Positions 49,068-60,816 of a stretch of 64,000 nucleotides of DNA are shown piece after piece. Every line of letters starts with the position of its first letter. The first letter of the stretch is position 1. The stretch is taken from contig LLEY01000125.1 of NCBI GenBank assembly GCA_001414485.1, forward strand, positions 62,001-126,000, written 5' to 3'. Position numbers and translations under genes: made by a program. The DNA is from Calycina herbarum. Its lineage: Eukaryota > Ascomycota > Leotiomycetes > Helotiales > Pezizellaceae. A model generated the notes under the pieces. That model did not search any database. It was not told the DNA's origin and worked only from the letters and a program-made list of their open reading frames with translations.

Positions 49068-49478
49068 TATTCTTGCATTACAATCCTGTTCCCAACCCCA
49101 AAACCCGACAATTGAACTGCTGACCCTTGATATCTCGATACCCACCAAAAGAGTTCAACCCAAAAGAAACGCAGCGTAACTTTTCGTGTGAGCTGGGAGT
49201 AACCTGATGATTTGAATATTTGCAGTACCAAGCATTCTCCAAAATATTTCATAGGGTTGCATTGTCGCTCTTCTTGCTCCTCGTGTTGATGAAGCGGATT
49301 CTGATCCCAACGGAATTTGCCATAAGGGACTAACCATCTTCAAAGGAAGGAGCAGCTGGATCATTTCGTGAACACAGCCAAAAGACTCAGCGGGTTTTTT
49401 GATTCTGCGCGTGGGAAGGAAGGAGCGAGTTTCCATTTCGTACCTAGCACTCCCACCTAGGTAGCGTCGGGAAAATAG
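49068..49478 (+). repeat. Direct repeat copy B (~410 bp), right of the histidine-phosphatase gene
   Basis: Same block order as copy A (46842-47220). This copy has an insertion near its end (cctagcactcccacctaggtag) just after the TTTCCATTTCGTA block. It ends ~160 bp before the tRNA-Trp gene. Confidence 0.85.
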
Positions 49479-49639
49479 TAGTCGCATCTGCCTTCCTGGG
49501 GATAACTTCCCCCACTTAGGAAGCCACGTTTATGGAGCCACACCCTCAAAATTCCCGCACAAAATCGTAGTTTTTTCCATTATAGGTCAAAGTAGCATGG
49601 AAAATGTCATCCAATCAATGGACTTCACAATCTTGTGAA

Positions 49640-49711
49640 GGACTGCTGGCGCAACGGCAGCGCGTCCGCCTCCAGAGCGGAAGGTTATCCGTTCAAATCG
49701 GGTGTGGTTCA
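49640..49711 (+). tRNA. tRNA-Trp (anticodon CCA)
   Basis: A 72-nt cloverleaf read by hand. Acceptor GGACTGC pairs with GTGGTTC (7 bp, three G-U); D stem GCGC/GCGC; anticodon stem TCCGC/GCGGA with loop CTCCAGA giving anticodon CCA; T stem ATCCG/CGGGT with loop TTCAAAT; discriminator A. No intron. T-rich text (tttttaatttttt, from ~49741) follows and can end Pol III transcription. The weak acceptor and T stems leave a small chance that it is a pseudo-tRNA. Confidence 0.85.
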
Positions 49712-50833
49712 ATACCTCATTATTCTGTTGATTGGTTTGAATTTTTAATTTTTTGGAGGTTGTTTGATAATGTGGGAGGGGGAAGCTGTGGATTTATTTT
49801 TTGGAAGCTTTGAGGGGTGGGAGTGTTGCTATTCTTAGTGTTCTTGGCTTCGTGCTACATGCACCAACTTCTGTGTAAGAGGGGGTCAACTCTGCATCTT
49901 TCCATATCTCCATATTGTTACTTCCAACAGTCCAAGAAAAAGTGAATCGTTCTTCAATCTTTCTGGGGGGAAAAATGATAAGAAGAAAGTCGCGAGGTAC
50001 AACCATAATCCTCATTGCCCATCGTCGGAACAATATCTACTGGATGACATAGTACGAAAGCATCTTGGATGGTAAAATTAAGATTAATTAGATAAAGAGA
50101 CTTGACCTAGAAAAATGAATAATCACTTCCTTTAATTAACTGATACTTCACCGTTTGTTTAAATTCCTCAGACCTTGTCGCTTAATTCTTTTATTTGAGT
50201 ATCTCCAAAAAGCCCGGAAAATTGTGCATTATCTCAGGCATTCTAGCATAATTAAATCAATTGTTTCGGTAATTCTACCAAAACAGCTTCGCGTGGTTTA
50301 CCTAGAAAATTGATGGTTTTGGAAATTGGTTTTGACTTCCGACTATTCGTAGCAATAGCCATGGTATTTTCGTGCTGTTTATAGGTAATCTGCAAATAGC
50401 CGGATTTTCGTCAAGCAATTCACAGGTAACCTACATTTTACTCAACCTCTCCCTGGGTAGTCCTATTACTGAAAGAAATGATTGCTAGTCGAGTTGCAAC
50501 TTTACTATCTAATAAAGTTGGAGAAAAAGGCCGAGAAGGCAGATGGAGAGATTTCGAGGAACTTTCAATAAATACCATACTATCTTGAGTAAGTTGAGTT
50601 AGATATGCGGACATTTTCTCGCCACGTGAGTAGTCCAAATTGCGATTCAACATGCCATTTTTTCCAAATTTAACCCAGTAATGGAATCGCTGCCAGAATC
50701 TATTCCATGCGACATACAATACAAACATCTTGCTGAATTACACTCCACCAAACTATTTTGCAAACTCCTAAATCGCGAGGGTGCTAGACTTTGTGCTGGA
50801 AGAAGACAAAAAGGTCGAAAATCTTCAATCCGA

Positions 50834-50849
50834 GGGGGGGGGGGGGGGG
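50834..50849. repeat. G16 homopolymer
   Basis: Sixteen consecutive G in non-coding DNA. The length may be unreliable in the assembly. Confidence 0.9.
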
Positions 50850-50900
50850 AGTTTATACTCGGGGCTAACCTCCTTTGGGGCGTAGCTTGACTCTCCTCAA

Positions 50901-51175
50901 GGTCGTTCCTCCCCTCCCAGTTTGGAATTAGCACCTCGCGATCACGACAGAATTCGAGGTCGCTCCTTCCCAGCTGTCCACTTCTCCTACGCCCCACGAC
51001 ACGTTTCTCTCGACACCTCGCCCTGGACACCACTAGCGAGGCGAGAAGACAGAACTCTGGGTCGCACCTTCCTCTTGCAAAGTTGCGACCTCAACCACAA
51101 CCCATGCCTCGACCAGCACCTTGACACCTTGACATTTTCGTCCTTGGCCAGGTCTCGGGGTCGCTCCTTCTTCGG
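50901..51175. repeat. Degenerate ~100 bp repeat keyed by GGTCGCTCCTTC
   Basis: GGTCG(C/T)(T/A)CCTTC-type words start at 50901, 50958, 51060 and 51159, the last three spaced 102 and 99 bp. Each is followed by C-rich, ACC/CTCGAC-containing text. Confidence 0.55.
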
Positions 51176-51514
51176 TTGCTTCAATCCTGGCCATAATCAC
51201 AACGCGACTAGGCCGCAAACTCGACACAAGAATTTCAGCAGTTCCCAAAATTTATGAATAAAATACATACAAATACTTTACATAACTAAAAATACAAATT
51301 AAGGAAACCCTTAAACCCCATTTCTCAAAACCAACTCCTGGTATCTAATTCAAATGCACCTTGAACCGTTCCTCCCAAAAAACCCCCCAACCCGCTACGC
51401 AAAATACAACGGAAAGGACGGCAAAAATAAAAATACAACAAATAATACAGTAACAAGTCAACAACTTCCTTTCCAAGAACCACTCAGTAGAGAATGGACA
51501 ACCCACAAAACCCA

Positions 51515-54175
51515 TCAAATCCCCGCCTTACTTAACCCCTTCATGCCTCCAATTCTTTCCTTCATTCTTTTATCCCTCCCCTTTCTCCCTCCCCAATTTT
51601 CCACGCCCCCTAAAATTCTCGGAACACCCCATATTCCCAGCAAAAACAAAACCGGAACCAGACCACTCAAACTCAACCCGGTTGCCAAATTAGGACTCAC
51701 TCCTCTCTCCCAATCGGAAAAGTAATCCACACCATAAGTCGTCAACAGCAGAAGTCCGAAGAGAAGCCAAACGAAGAGTTTAAGTGAATTCTTATGGTAG
51801 AGGATTATTGTTGTGAAGTTCATAAGGAAGATCAGGGAGGTGATGGAGGAGGAAAGGATAAATGAGGGTGTGGATATTGGGTTTTGACCAGCGTGGGGAA
51901 GGGATGGGAGACGGAGTTTGGGGTTTGTGGTGCCGGCGTGGGAGAGGGAGAGAGGGAGGATCCAGTAGATTGTTAGGTAGTAGGTGAGGAATATGAGGGG
52001 TGTGAATTTCGGTGAATTTCGGAGGGATGTTGTTGATTGTGAGATGGTACGGATCAGGGAGGGGAGCGTGAGGTTGAGGAATGAGGCTAGGAGTGGAAGG
52101 ATGGGGAATAGCAGGAGGAAGAGAGCGAAGGAAAAGTAGTATGGTTGTAGTGGCCGGCTGTTCGCTGCTGCTGGGAGTGCTTTGGTGCTGTTGGTTGATA
52201 GGACGAAAGGATCGATGGTTGGTGTTTGTATTGGTATTGAAGATGTAGCGGTTTCGAGGGTAGAGAAGGCTGTCACGGTGACTTGACGAGCTGCTAGTGT
52301 TGTTGCTGGCAATACCGACGAAGCAGCTGTTGGAAAGATGGATGCTACAGGTGCCGTCGCTAAAATTGGTGTTGAAGTTGGATTATTTTGTCGAAAGATG
52401 AGTGATGGTGAGGTAACATTCATACTCATTATGCCCTACACTTTTATTAGTTCATACTCTTTCTCTCGCTAACAAGATGAGCAAGGTTTCAAAAGGCAAC
52501 TTACAATCAGTAAAGAGATCGGAACCCAAACGATCACAATCCAAGTCAACGTCGAAACCTGCCTGCACTGAAGTAACATCCGATGCTCCTTCATCAGCAC
52601 ACTCTCAGAACGAATCTTCTCCCTCAAGTGATCTTCCAACTGCTCCATCAAAAATTCCATGTCCCCCATTTTTTCCTTCAAAAACTCTCCTTCGATAGTC
52701 GTTGCGGCATTCTCTTGATTTCGAGTCTTTCCGTTTCCCTTCTGTTTCACAACAGCTGCTAGATCCCGAGCAATACCGTACGCGTGGCTAAGTCCCATCA
52801 GTGCCGAATCTCGACAAGAATCGAGATGCGAGAGGTGATTGATGATGTTTGCAGACGGAGAATGCCGCGATAGAAAAGACAGGTGAAGAATCTCATCACT
52901 TGCTTGTTGAAGGAATAACGCTGTATCTCGAACAATAATTTCAAGTATGATGAAAATGGGTAGGAGAGAATAGCCTGTACATTGAGGTGCTGATTGAAGC
53001 AGAAGCATAAATGGCCAGACGTCTGGATCGTCGGGTTTCCGTGTTCGTAAGAAATATTTGATGTCGTTCATCAGTGATGGTTCCTCGGTTGACGAAAAGT
53101 CACTGGTGTATGGTTTGTTATTGATTGTCATCATAACACGTCGAGGTCCTGGTATTGCTCGGTCGTCTTGGTAGAATACTTCAGCGTATGAGCAATGAGG
53201 TGGCTCTGCGTATTCTTCTCGAGAAAAAGTCGAGAACCCACTTCCATACTTTGGGGCAGACCGTTGCCAAGTAAAACTAAACGAAGCCGTCGTCCTGTCG
53301 AATATACGACAGCATTGTGCCAGTTGTGCTTTTGATGCAGATGAAGTTTCTTGGCGTCCTCGGGATGGTAATTCGATTGTAAGTCGAGGTGATGACATGC
53401 GTAATTTCGTAGACTCCGGTTTTTCCTGTTTTGAGTTTGCTGTATCTGGGTGGGTAGATTCTGTCGTAATATAATTTGAGATCTTAGAAACTTTGAACGT
53501 TTTGCATTTGCAATTTACGAAAGTGTGAGCGAGGAATTGACGTCGAAACTCCGGCAAAGAAAGATGTTCCACTTTAAGTAACTCCTCAGGGCGTTCGATA
53601 CTTCTGAAAGCACATTCTGATAGTCCACCCCATGCCTGCTCCAATTCGATACCAATAGCTACTCGCGGAAACCTTAGAACACCCCTTAATCGCCCTATTG
53701 CCGATGAAAGAAGACGTGCTGGAAGCGAGAGTACCTGTTCGGGAAGTGGTGATGTGTTGATGATGCTAGAAAAGATTCTTGTTAGTAATAGTTAGTTAGA
53801 AAGAGTTCAAGAAACCCACCAGAGTTGTAAATGTGAAGATGGTGACGACTTGGCAGTTTGTTTCAGTGTTGATCTTAGCTTTATTAAACACGTTGCGAAA
53901 GTGTCGTTTTTTGAAAACCGAAAACTAGTACTCGACCTCGCACTGAATTCCTGGTACCAAAAAAGATTCTCTGATAATTCCACATCCGCCTTCCTCTCCA
54001 AATGGTTGAAATCGTGTTCCAGGTTCCTGATCCCCTTCTTCAACCGCCCCCCTGACCGAGGACGTAATGGCCCTGATACATTCTGTGTCCCTGCCTCCAA
54101 ATCATTCCTTGACGGTTTTCGCAGTACGTAATTTTGCTGTGGTTCTTGAACTTGACTGCTAAAACTCGAAAACAT
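51515..54175 (-). CDS. CorA-like divalent-cation-transporter-related membrane protein
   Basis: Three exons: 54175-53820, 53765-52505, 52435-51515 (845 aa). Residues 1-~510 are soluble, ending in long helices (EGEFLKEKMGDMEFLMEQLEDHLREK) like the stalk of CorA. The first membrane helix LTWIVIVWVPISLLI leads, across an intron, into GIMSMN, placed where CorA channels have the YGMN signature. Here the Gly of GMN is Ser. A Ser/Thr-rich loop (~545-630) is followed by about five more hydrophobic helices (FALFLLLFPILPLLASFL, PLIFLTYYLTIYWILPL, SSITSLIFLMNFTTIIL, LFVWLLFGLLLLTTYG, SGLVPVLFLLGIWG) and a basic tail. Classical CorA has only two. It therefore reads as a CorA-derived fungal protein whose transport ability is doubtful. 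The join at 52505/52435 restores one continuous frame. Confidence 0.82.
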
Positions 54176-56149
54176 TGGATCGCGACAAAAGATGAAGGTG
54201 GGGTTAAAAAATCGTCAAAAAGTACAAAAGAATCGGATAAAAATGAAGCAAAAGGAATGCAGTACGTTATAAAACCATCGGCATATTGATCAATATAGAA
54301 GGCAAAGCATCAGGAGGGAGAAAAACGTAAAAGGTAGCCGCGCTGCGCCAGGAACCACGCCAGGTCAAATACTCTACCTACTTCTCAAAACGTTACACGG
54401 AGTGGAAGTGGCACTGCAAAAAGTTGGTATGCTGAGTGTGTTTTACCGCGCAGGATTCTAAATGCGCATTAAAACAGCCCTCGATAAGGCTTCTCTGCAA
54501 AGATACCTCCAAAATAACAAAGATGATGACAGATGACGTCCCTATTATCAATCGCATAGGCGCTGCGCGATATCTAAATGGGGGCCGAGGTGCATTTCTA
54601 CGGCCCCCAAAATAGCAAATGCAAGACTATGGTGCGTTGCGAGAGGGTGCGAAGCGATGGTAAGCGAAGGGGTTTGACGCGCGTGTGTAGGACATGATCG
54701 CGCTGCAGAAAAAGAAGAAATCGGAGAAAGTGGCTGCATCACATTGCAATTGACCTCCCAAGGATTAGATTCGACATGTTTGATGTTCGTCGATGATCTG
54801 TAATGTGGTGTGTCAATCCTAACAGAATAGAGGAGTTTCATATGTATCGTCATATGTATCTACTGCGCCACAGCCATGTAGTGTTCGGGCTCCCTCACGA
54901 TTTCCCCTTTCGACACCACAAATATACCAATTGGGCATTTCTTCCCGAATCATGGAAGTATCAACGTTACTCTCCTCCCGTCGCTGCTCACCTACTTTCT
55001 GCACTGAAACTTCCATTTCCCCTTATCAAAAGACTCAAGCTAGCCTCCATAGTTCGCATTGCTATGGCGGTGATAGAAAGTAGCTAGCGATTGTGAGCTT
55101 ACTGCTTAAATCCCCACATGTAAGCAGCCTTAAATTTTTCCAGCAGAAAAATTCAAACCAGATGTCAACACCGAGTAGAAGCAGAGCTCCACTGCTGTGC
55201 ATGATGACAAAGTTCCGTGGTGATAATCCTTTCTGATTGGATGTACTAACCAGTTATCCTGTGTACCTATGCACAATCTCCATGAACTTGTCGTATATCG
55301 CCCATATGGCGGGGCATTCCAAAACAGCCTTGTCAACGTCGCACACAGCGCACACGGTGCTTCCGGTCGCGAACCACGTCATTTTCGACTCACTCTTGGA
55401 ATCGGCAAATGTCACTACTGCAACTTAATAGGTTGTTGCTGTATCATTTCCGATATTTATCGGGTTTTGATTTTACTATCATTTTCCGGGGCAATAGAGT
55501 TGACGCAGCCATTTTGACTTCTAAGGTTGCGAACCAAGACCAAAATGTCTGCCTCGCTTCTTTTGGTGCAATGTGACCTTGAAGCCTGATGGGTTTCTCC
55601 ATTTCTTTTGGAAAAGGGTTACTCTGTGCTCGGATGATTGACAACATTCAACTTCGGGATGTAAACGGGTATAGATCAAATTGCCAAACTATGGTATTTT
55701 TCGAGTAAAACAATCAAATATAGCTTATAAAGTTTTGCAAAAAGTATAAAGGTACATTGGTATCGTACTATACTAACAAAGGACCAGCCCGAGAGTAAAA
55801 TTTGTTGGCTCAAAGTGTATACGAAAAATAAAATGCTCAACTGGATATAAAGTATGAAGAGAAAAAAATCGATAACCCCTATAGATAGTCCCATTTTTTT
55901 GTGAGAAAACCCATCAACTAGTGAAAAAAAAGAAGAAATGATCGCGAACTTCCGGCCTGAACAAAGAGCCGGCCAATGCACAGTGTAAGAACCAACAAAT
56001 AGACGCCATTGATATCCTTGCATTCCCGAGAACTCTAAATCAAAGTTTTTAGGGCGGCAGGGACATCAGTGGATATATGCAACAGGCTCTGGCGGTAGAA
56101 TATATCCACCAAAATGGGTAGAGAAATCGGTTCTCGTTTGACCCAAATT
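54176..56149. other. Gene-free region between the CorA-like and Zn2Cys6 genes
   Basis: About 2 kb. 55650-55960 is AT-rich. Frames of 60-115 codons show no family features. No tRNA or clear repeat found. Confidence 0.6.
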
Positions 56150-58059
56150 CTATGCGAGGAATTGTCCCACGGGGAGCTCGGTAGTCCTCTCGATCCACTG
56201 CCCAGGCGCTTTTCTTCCAACGCGGCATTTGGCAATCGCAACTCTCCTTCTTAGATCTATCGACATGGATTGTCCCCAAGCGCGACGCTCATCAGGAATG
56301 AATCCAATCATGTCCATGCCTTCTTCTTCAATCGCCATAATCCAATTCGAGAGACTGCCTAGAACAAGCGAATCCAGCATCATTTCTCGCCGATGAGAGG
56401 ATAGAAGAAGAGAGATAGCTTGGCGTCGAAGGTTTCCATCGCGGCATTTGGTTGCAGCAATGAATAGGGGGCTGATTATGCGAGATTCGAACGTGAAAAT
56501 CTGTTTGCCTAATGATTCTATTGTGAGTATTAAATCTTGGAATAGTTTAATCTGGGAAAACATGGAACTTACCAGAGTTCTGATGGAACCTCGCTTCGTA
56601 ATCCAAAACCTCTCGGCAAATATTGACTATATACTGGAAGTATGGTTGAAGTAAATCTGTCGCTGTCTCTGTTAAGTCCAGGGTGAGTGTGAGTGCAATA
56701 ATTATTGATACGACATTCAATTTGAACGAAGATGGCCTTCGCAATGGATGACAGCTTTGATCCTCTGGTTCTCTTCCCACGAGAATAGTTAGAGCGGAAA
56801 GGAACAGGTGCAGTTGATGGATCAGATGGTCTCTCAAATTTATCGTGAACTCTGGGATACTCTCCCAGGAAGAACCGGGAAGTGTGAGCGAGGAACGGTA
56901 CCAGAACTTGAGACCTTCCCCACAGAAGAACGTATGGTATCGTTTTGCTTCCTGCAAGTCCCTGAACGTGGCCGGAACCGAAACGTTTGGGGGCTGTGAG
57001 TCTATGTACACCATTGATCGATCCTCATCGGCAGCACCCATAATTGCTAGAGCTTGCACATCAGACTGAAAGAACATTTGCATGGCTACTTCGTTGGGGT
57101 CATCCCCTTGATCGTCCAAGCTCGAAATATTCGTTGGGTACTGCCCTTCGTTGCCACTTTTGAAGATGAGCTTGCGAGCATAGCGGACATGCTGCATTGC
57201 GAATCCACCATTTCCAATAAAAGGTTCCAATCGAACGAGTACGAGGCACGCGATGATAATGTTGCATGTGTCATTTGAAGTTTGGTTGGAAATTGCTTCC
57301 CGAAGGCCGCGGATAGCTTTCTCGTGCTGTTGTAATGCAAATTGTCTGTGGGCGCCTTCCCCAGAATCCGCGCTGATCAGATAGGTACCGTCTGGAGATT
57401 TTTGTGTACTCGCTATCAGAGCCCCCAAAGCCACAAGGGCATGGCGAATACAAGGAGTAGAAGTGCTCTCTTGAATTGCAACCCTTTTCCAGAAAAAAGA
57501 GTGGTCCCCTAACACGAGACTAACCGAATATTCGTCAACAAAATTCTGGAAGTATTGCAGTTCTTCCTGCTCGAGCTGACTTGATGTTTGTGGTGTGTGG
57601 CTAGGACTTCTAGCTAGTCGTACCATACTGGGAGAGCGAGAGCGAGGTTCGATAGACCGGGTGGAGTTGGTAGATCTTACAGATCTAGTCGAGGAAGAGC
57701 GCGCGGGAAGTATTGGGGCAAGTGTAGCACTGCTACTGCTGCTTGGGGCCGTGGTGACAGATGGAGAGTCGGTGTCCTGGTAACCATCACAGGTCCATCC
57801 GGATTTTGCACATCGAGCACAACCTGATTCTGGCGCGTTAGTTGATTGCTCTGCCCATTGTTAGGATGGAGGTAGGAAGTCTTACCAGGTCTCTCTTCTC
57901 CGCATTTGAGCCTTCGAATTCTGAGCAAAGAAGAAAATTAGCACAGGAATATGAGCACAAGTGGGAGGCAACGGGCACCTACTTGCAAGTAATACATCCT
58001 GTCTTGCTTCGAGGAGTTGAAGCTCGTTTCTTGGGAACTTTGACGGTAGAATCAGACAT
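56150..58059 (-). CDS. Zn2Cys6 fungal transcription factor
   Basis: Four exons: 58059-57983, 57920-57886, 57829-56573, 56517-56150 (578 aa). The zinc cluster spans three exons: TGCITCK, IRRLKCGEERP, then SGCARCAKSGWTCDGYQ, giving CX2CX6CX6CX2CX6C. It is preceded by a basic N-terminus (KVPKKRASTPRSK). A Ser/Arg-rich linker (SSSTRSVRSTNSTRSIEPRSRSPS begins it) leads to the fungal-specific factor domain from ~residue 95: LQYFQNFVDEYSV, CIRHALVALGAL, QQHEKAIRGLR and LEPFIGNG. This is the usual order of many Pezizomycotina C6 proteins with a C-terminal FESR/AATKCR block. Exon 2 is only 35 nt. The start is the first ATG before SDSTVKVP. Targets cannot be told; no cluster is adjacent. Confidence 0.92.
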
Positions 58060-59667
58060 TCTAGGAAAGGAAAGCTGTACGGTTTGGGTATGGTATCTCA
58101 TCCAGTAGTCTGGGACACGGTGTCTGGGATACATGGAATCAATATATAACCAAGAGACTGGCCGAGGTGGAAGTGTATATCGACTGCTCTTGGCCAAGAA
58201 TATAGACCCTGTCAAGCCCCGTTGACAGCGGCGGCAAGACAAGGAACCCCGTCATCCTGGAAGAGTAATTGTGTGCAGGAAGAAGAAGAAGACGGTCCTG
58301 CAGGGAGAAAGAGCGGGTGAGGACTACCCCCCAGTCTTTGTCAACAGAAGTACCCTAGGGACTACCCTACCCAAGACTGAAATCAAGCATAAGGCACCTT
58401 TTTCTGCCTTGCCTTTTCAATCATGCTGCATCGATCGGCGGAACCCTAAAGAGATCCCAGAATCTACTGCCGGATGCATTGGAGGCTGTACACCCATCGG
58501 AGTACTTTGGACTTGTAGAAACTGGGAACTCGTCTAGAAGGTAAAGGGCATCGGAGTTCGGATTTTACCGTAATCCTACTGTCTTGTCTGTATGAAGCCA
58601 GGTTTTCACAGTCACTTGACCGCAATGAGAGGAACCCGGCGTAGCTAAGGCAATCGTCAAAACCCCGTCACCGGTGTGAAGGGTAGGATGGAGGGGCATG
58701 GCATAGTATGGCATAGTATGGCATGGCAGGGGAATGGGGGGTGCTAGAGTCAAGGAGCGAAGGGAGGGGAGGGCTTTACGAAGATGGCTCAAGCTCTTCT
58801 CCATATTAGACGGACAGGAGAGAACAGTACCTTGTCAATGGAATTTGGCTGCTGGTAGGTCAGGTACATGTAGGTACAAGGTCTCTAGTTCCCACATCAC
58901 CCATGCCTGGAGCAGGCAGATTCTGTCTGACGTCCTAATTGAGTAGTATTTAGCTTCCATTGCCGCGAGATGGCGGGTTGAAGTGATTGGCAGGTAGGGC
59001 TGAGCCATATCTCAAGCTGAGGTCAGCAACTGCTGCAAGCAGTGACTCTCCAAAAGGTTGTACTGCGATGGGAGATTTCTCTCATTGTCGATTCAGTTAA
59101 TTAGGTGATTTAAGTCAGTCAGCAGAGGGCTCCAATGGAGAGACGGCAGAATCTCACTGCCCGCCTGGCGTCTAAGTAGGATGGACCAACGCGGATATCA
59201 ACTGCCAACACCAATACGGATCGATTCTTGCGCGGCTACTCCGGCGAAAAACTGGAACGTTGCTTTCTCACACTCATGTGGCTTCTGTGGCTTTCTGAAT
59301 CGCTTCGAGAGATAGCCGGAGTATCGCGAAATATGAATGGAATCATCGAATACTTGGCAAAACCATGAATTGATGTTGTGCGGAAAAGCCGGGTAATTGA
59401 ATAGGGTTGTAGGTAAGCTTAGATTAAAGAGGAATATACGAGTTCAGGGGTAGAGGTCATGTGACATTTACTACCTCTCCGGGTCTAGCCCGTTTCGCTA
59501 CCGAGACTAGCCGGAGGTTCAACTTTTTAAATCGCCGGGCAGCTTTTCCCCTCCAACTTTGGAAACCCCCACCAAGAAATCGACAACCTCGACTGCGACA
59601 GCGCCTCAACCCCACTGCTACCAACACAGAACCTACCTCTATAGCCGCCGCAACTGAGGTCGACAGC
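58060..59667. other. Divergent intergenic region between the Zn2Cys6 factor and DPH3
   Basis: About 1.6 kb serving two outward genes. A short GGCATAGTAT/GGCATGGCA repeat lies at 58697-58731. No other gene seen. The open frame running into DPH3 from 59461 has no ATG context preferable to 59668. Confidence 0.6.
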
Positions 59668-59998
59668 ATGGCAGAAAACATTTATGATGAGATTGAGATA
59701 GAGGATATGACCTACGATCCGGCGATAGGAATCTACCACTACCCCTGCCCCTGTGGCGACCGCTTTGAAATTGCCCTGGACGACCTTCGAGACAAGGAGG
59801 ACATCGCAGTATGCCCCAGCTGCAGTCTGATGATTCGAGTAATCTACGAAGTGGTATGTCAAGCTTCGCCATTGTCCACCAAGATGTTCCATCAGCGACT
59901 AACATGTATAGGATGAGCTCCCAAAGCCCGAGGAACAGAAGCCTGCAGAAGCGACGGTGGCACCTCCTGCTCCAGCAGCCGCGCAAGTCACCGCCTAA
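59668..59998 (+). CDS. dph3: Diphthamide biosynthesis protein 3 (DPH3/KTI11), CSL zinc protein
   Basis: Two exons, 59668-59853 and 59912-59998, joined in phase 0 (90 aa). The CSL-type zinc domain is complete: [16 protein letters not shown] and [15 protein letters not shown], supplying the four Cys ligands (CxC and CxxC). DPH3 is the electron carrier for the Dph1-Dph2 step that builds diphthamide on elongation factor 2, and it also serves Elongator-dependent tRNA modification. The N-terminus [25 protein letters not shown] is characteristic. The C-terminal tail after the intron is Pro/Ala/Glu-rich and not conserved. The ATG at 59668 directly precedes the conserved text, so the upstream open frame is treated as leader. 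Confidence 0.95.
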
Positions 59999-60816
59999 AT
60001 AGGAATAAATGCGGTTATCACAATATTTGGCGATGCCAACCCGTACCACACGGAAGAGCCTTAGGCGCTATGCGTCAAGCCCAGAGAGACTTCTCTCGCT
60101 TCCCTTACGAATTAGAGGATATAATAGGACATCAGGGAACCTACCACCCAAGCCATATTGGCAGTGGAAAGAAGGAGCTGCAAGGCAAGCATCTGAGCAC
60201 CGTTCGCTGGTACTAGTACGACTTGAACACTCTTCAATGGGAGAATCCGTTTATCGGCGCTTGCTCGTGGAAACCATGCTGTATAACGTACTGAAGGCTT
60301 TTTGAGTCATACCAAACGTCAGCTAGAAGAACTCTGAACTGCATGGAAGAAGCTGCGGCGGCTGTCAAGAGGCACAGTGATTTCCATGCGAAGCGAAGCA
60401 GCGTATTATGTCAAAATACTTCGTATTTAGCCGTACCCGTCGCTGCAACCTTTCTCCCGCCTCCGAATCTGCGGAGAGAATTGAGCTTATCGGGACGGCA
60501 TAGGTACATGAAGTCAGAGAATGTCAATATAAAATTGATTTACAAACCAATAGCGTCTGGGCTACCATACGTCACCCTCATTGGAAGATCAATTCAAAAT
60601 CATCATTGCAGTACTGTGCATCGCTTTGCCGTGTCATTACCGTGCATTTAAATTTGGAAACTCCATCCCCCAAAACCAACTTTGTACATCAAACATCATA
60701 AAGACGAGATTCAGAATACCTCGCTTCCGTAAAATACCATTCCCAAACTGTGTAAAGAGCCCACGTCACCTATCAAAACAGCCACCGCCACTGCATCCTC
60801 ACAATCCATATCCCAG
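59999..60816. other. Intergenic region between convergent DPH3 and frataxin genes
   Basis: It holds two 3' flanks. Short frames without motifs. No repeat or RNA gene recognised. Confidence 0.6.

Larger units (their letters stand above)
48563..51514. other. Region without protein genes: repeat copy B, tRNA-Trp, tandem repeats
   Basis: It contains the direct repeat copy B (49068-49478), tRNA-Trp (49640-49711), a G16 run (50834-50849) and a ~100 bp degenerate repeat (50901-51175). Open frames at 50680-51260 come from that C/G-rich repeat and are not credible genes. Confidence 0.6.

Noticed and set aside
50681..51257. Overlapping Arg/Ser/His-rich frames on both strands
   Set aside because: They arise from the GGTCGCTCCTTC repeat and flanking C-rich DNA; all frames are open for compositional reasons.
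57677..57928. 83-codon minus-strand frame containing RRLKCGEERP
   Set aside because: It is the unspliced read-through of exon 2 and intron 2 of the Zn2Cys6 gene, not a separate gene.
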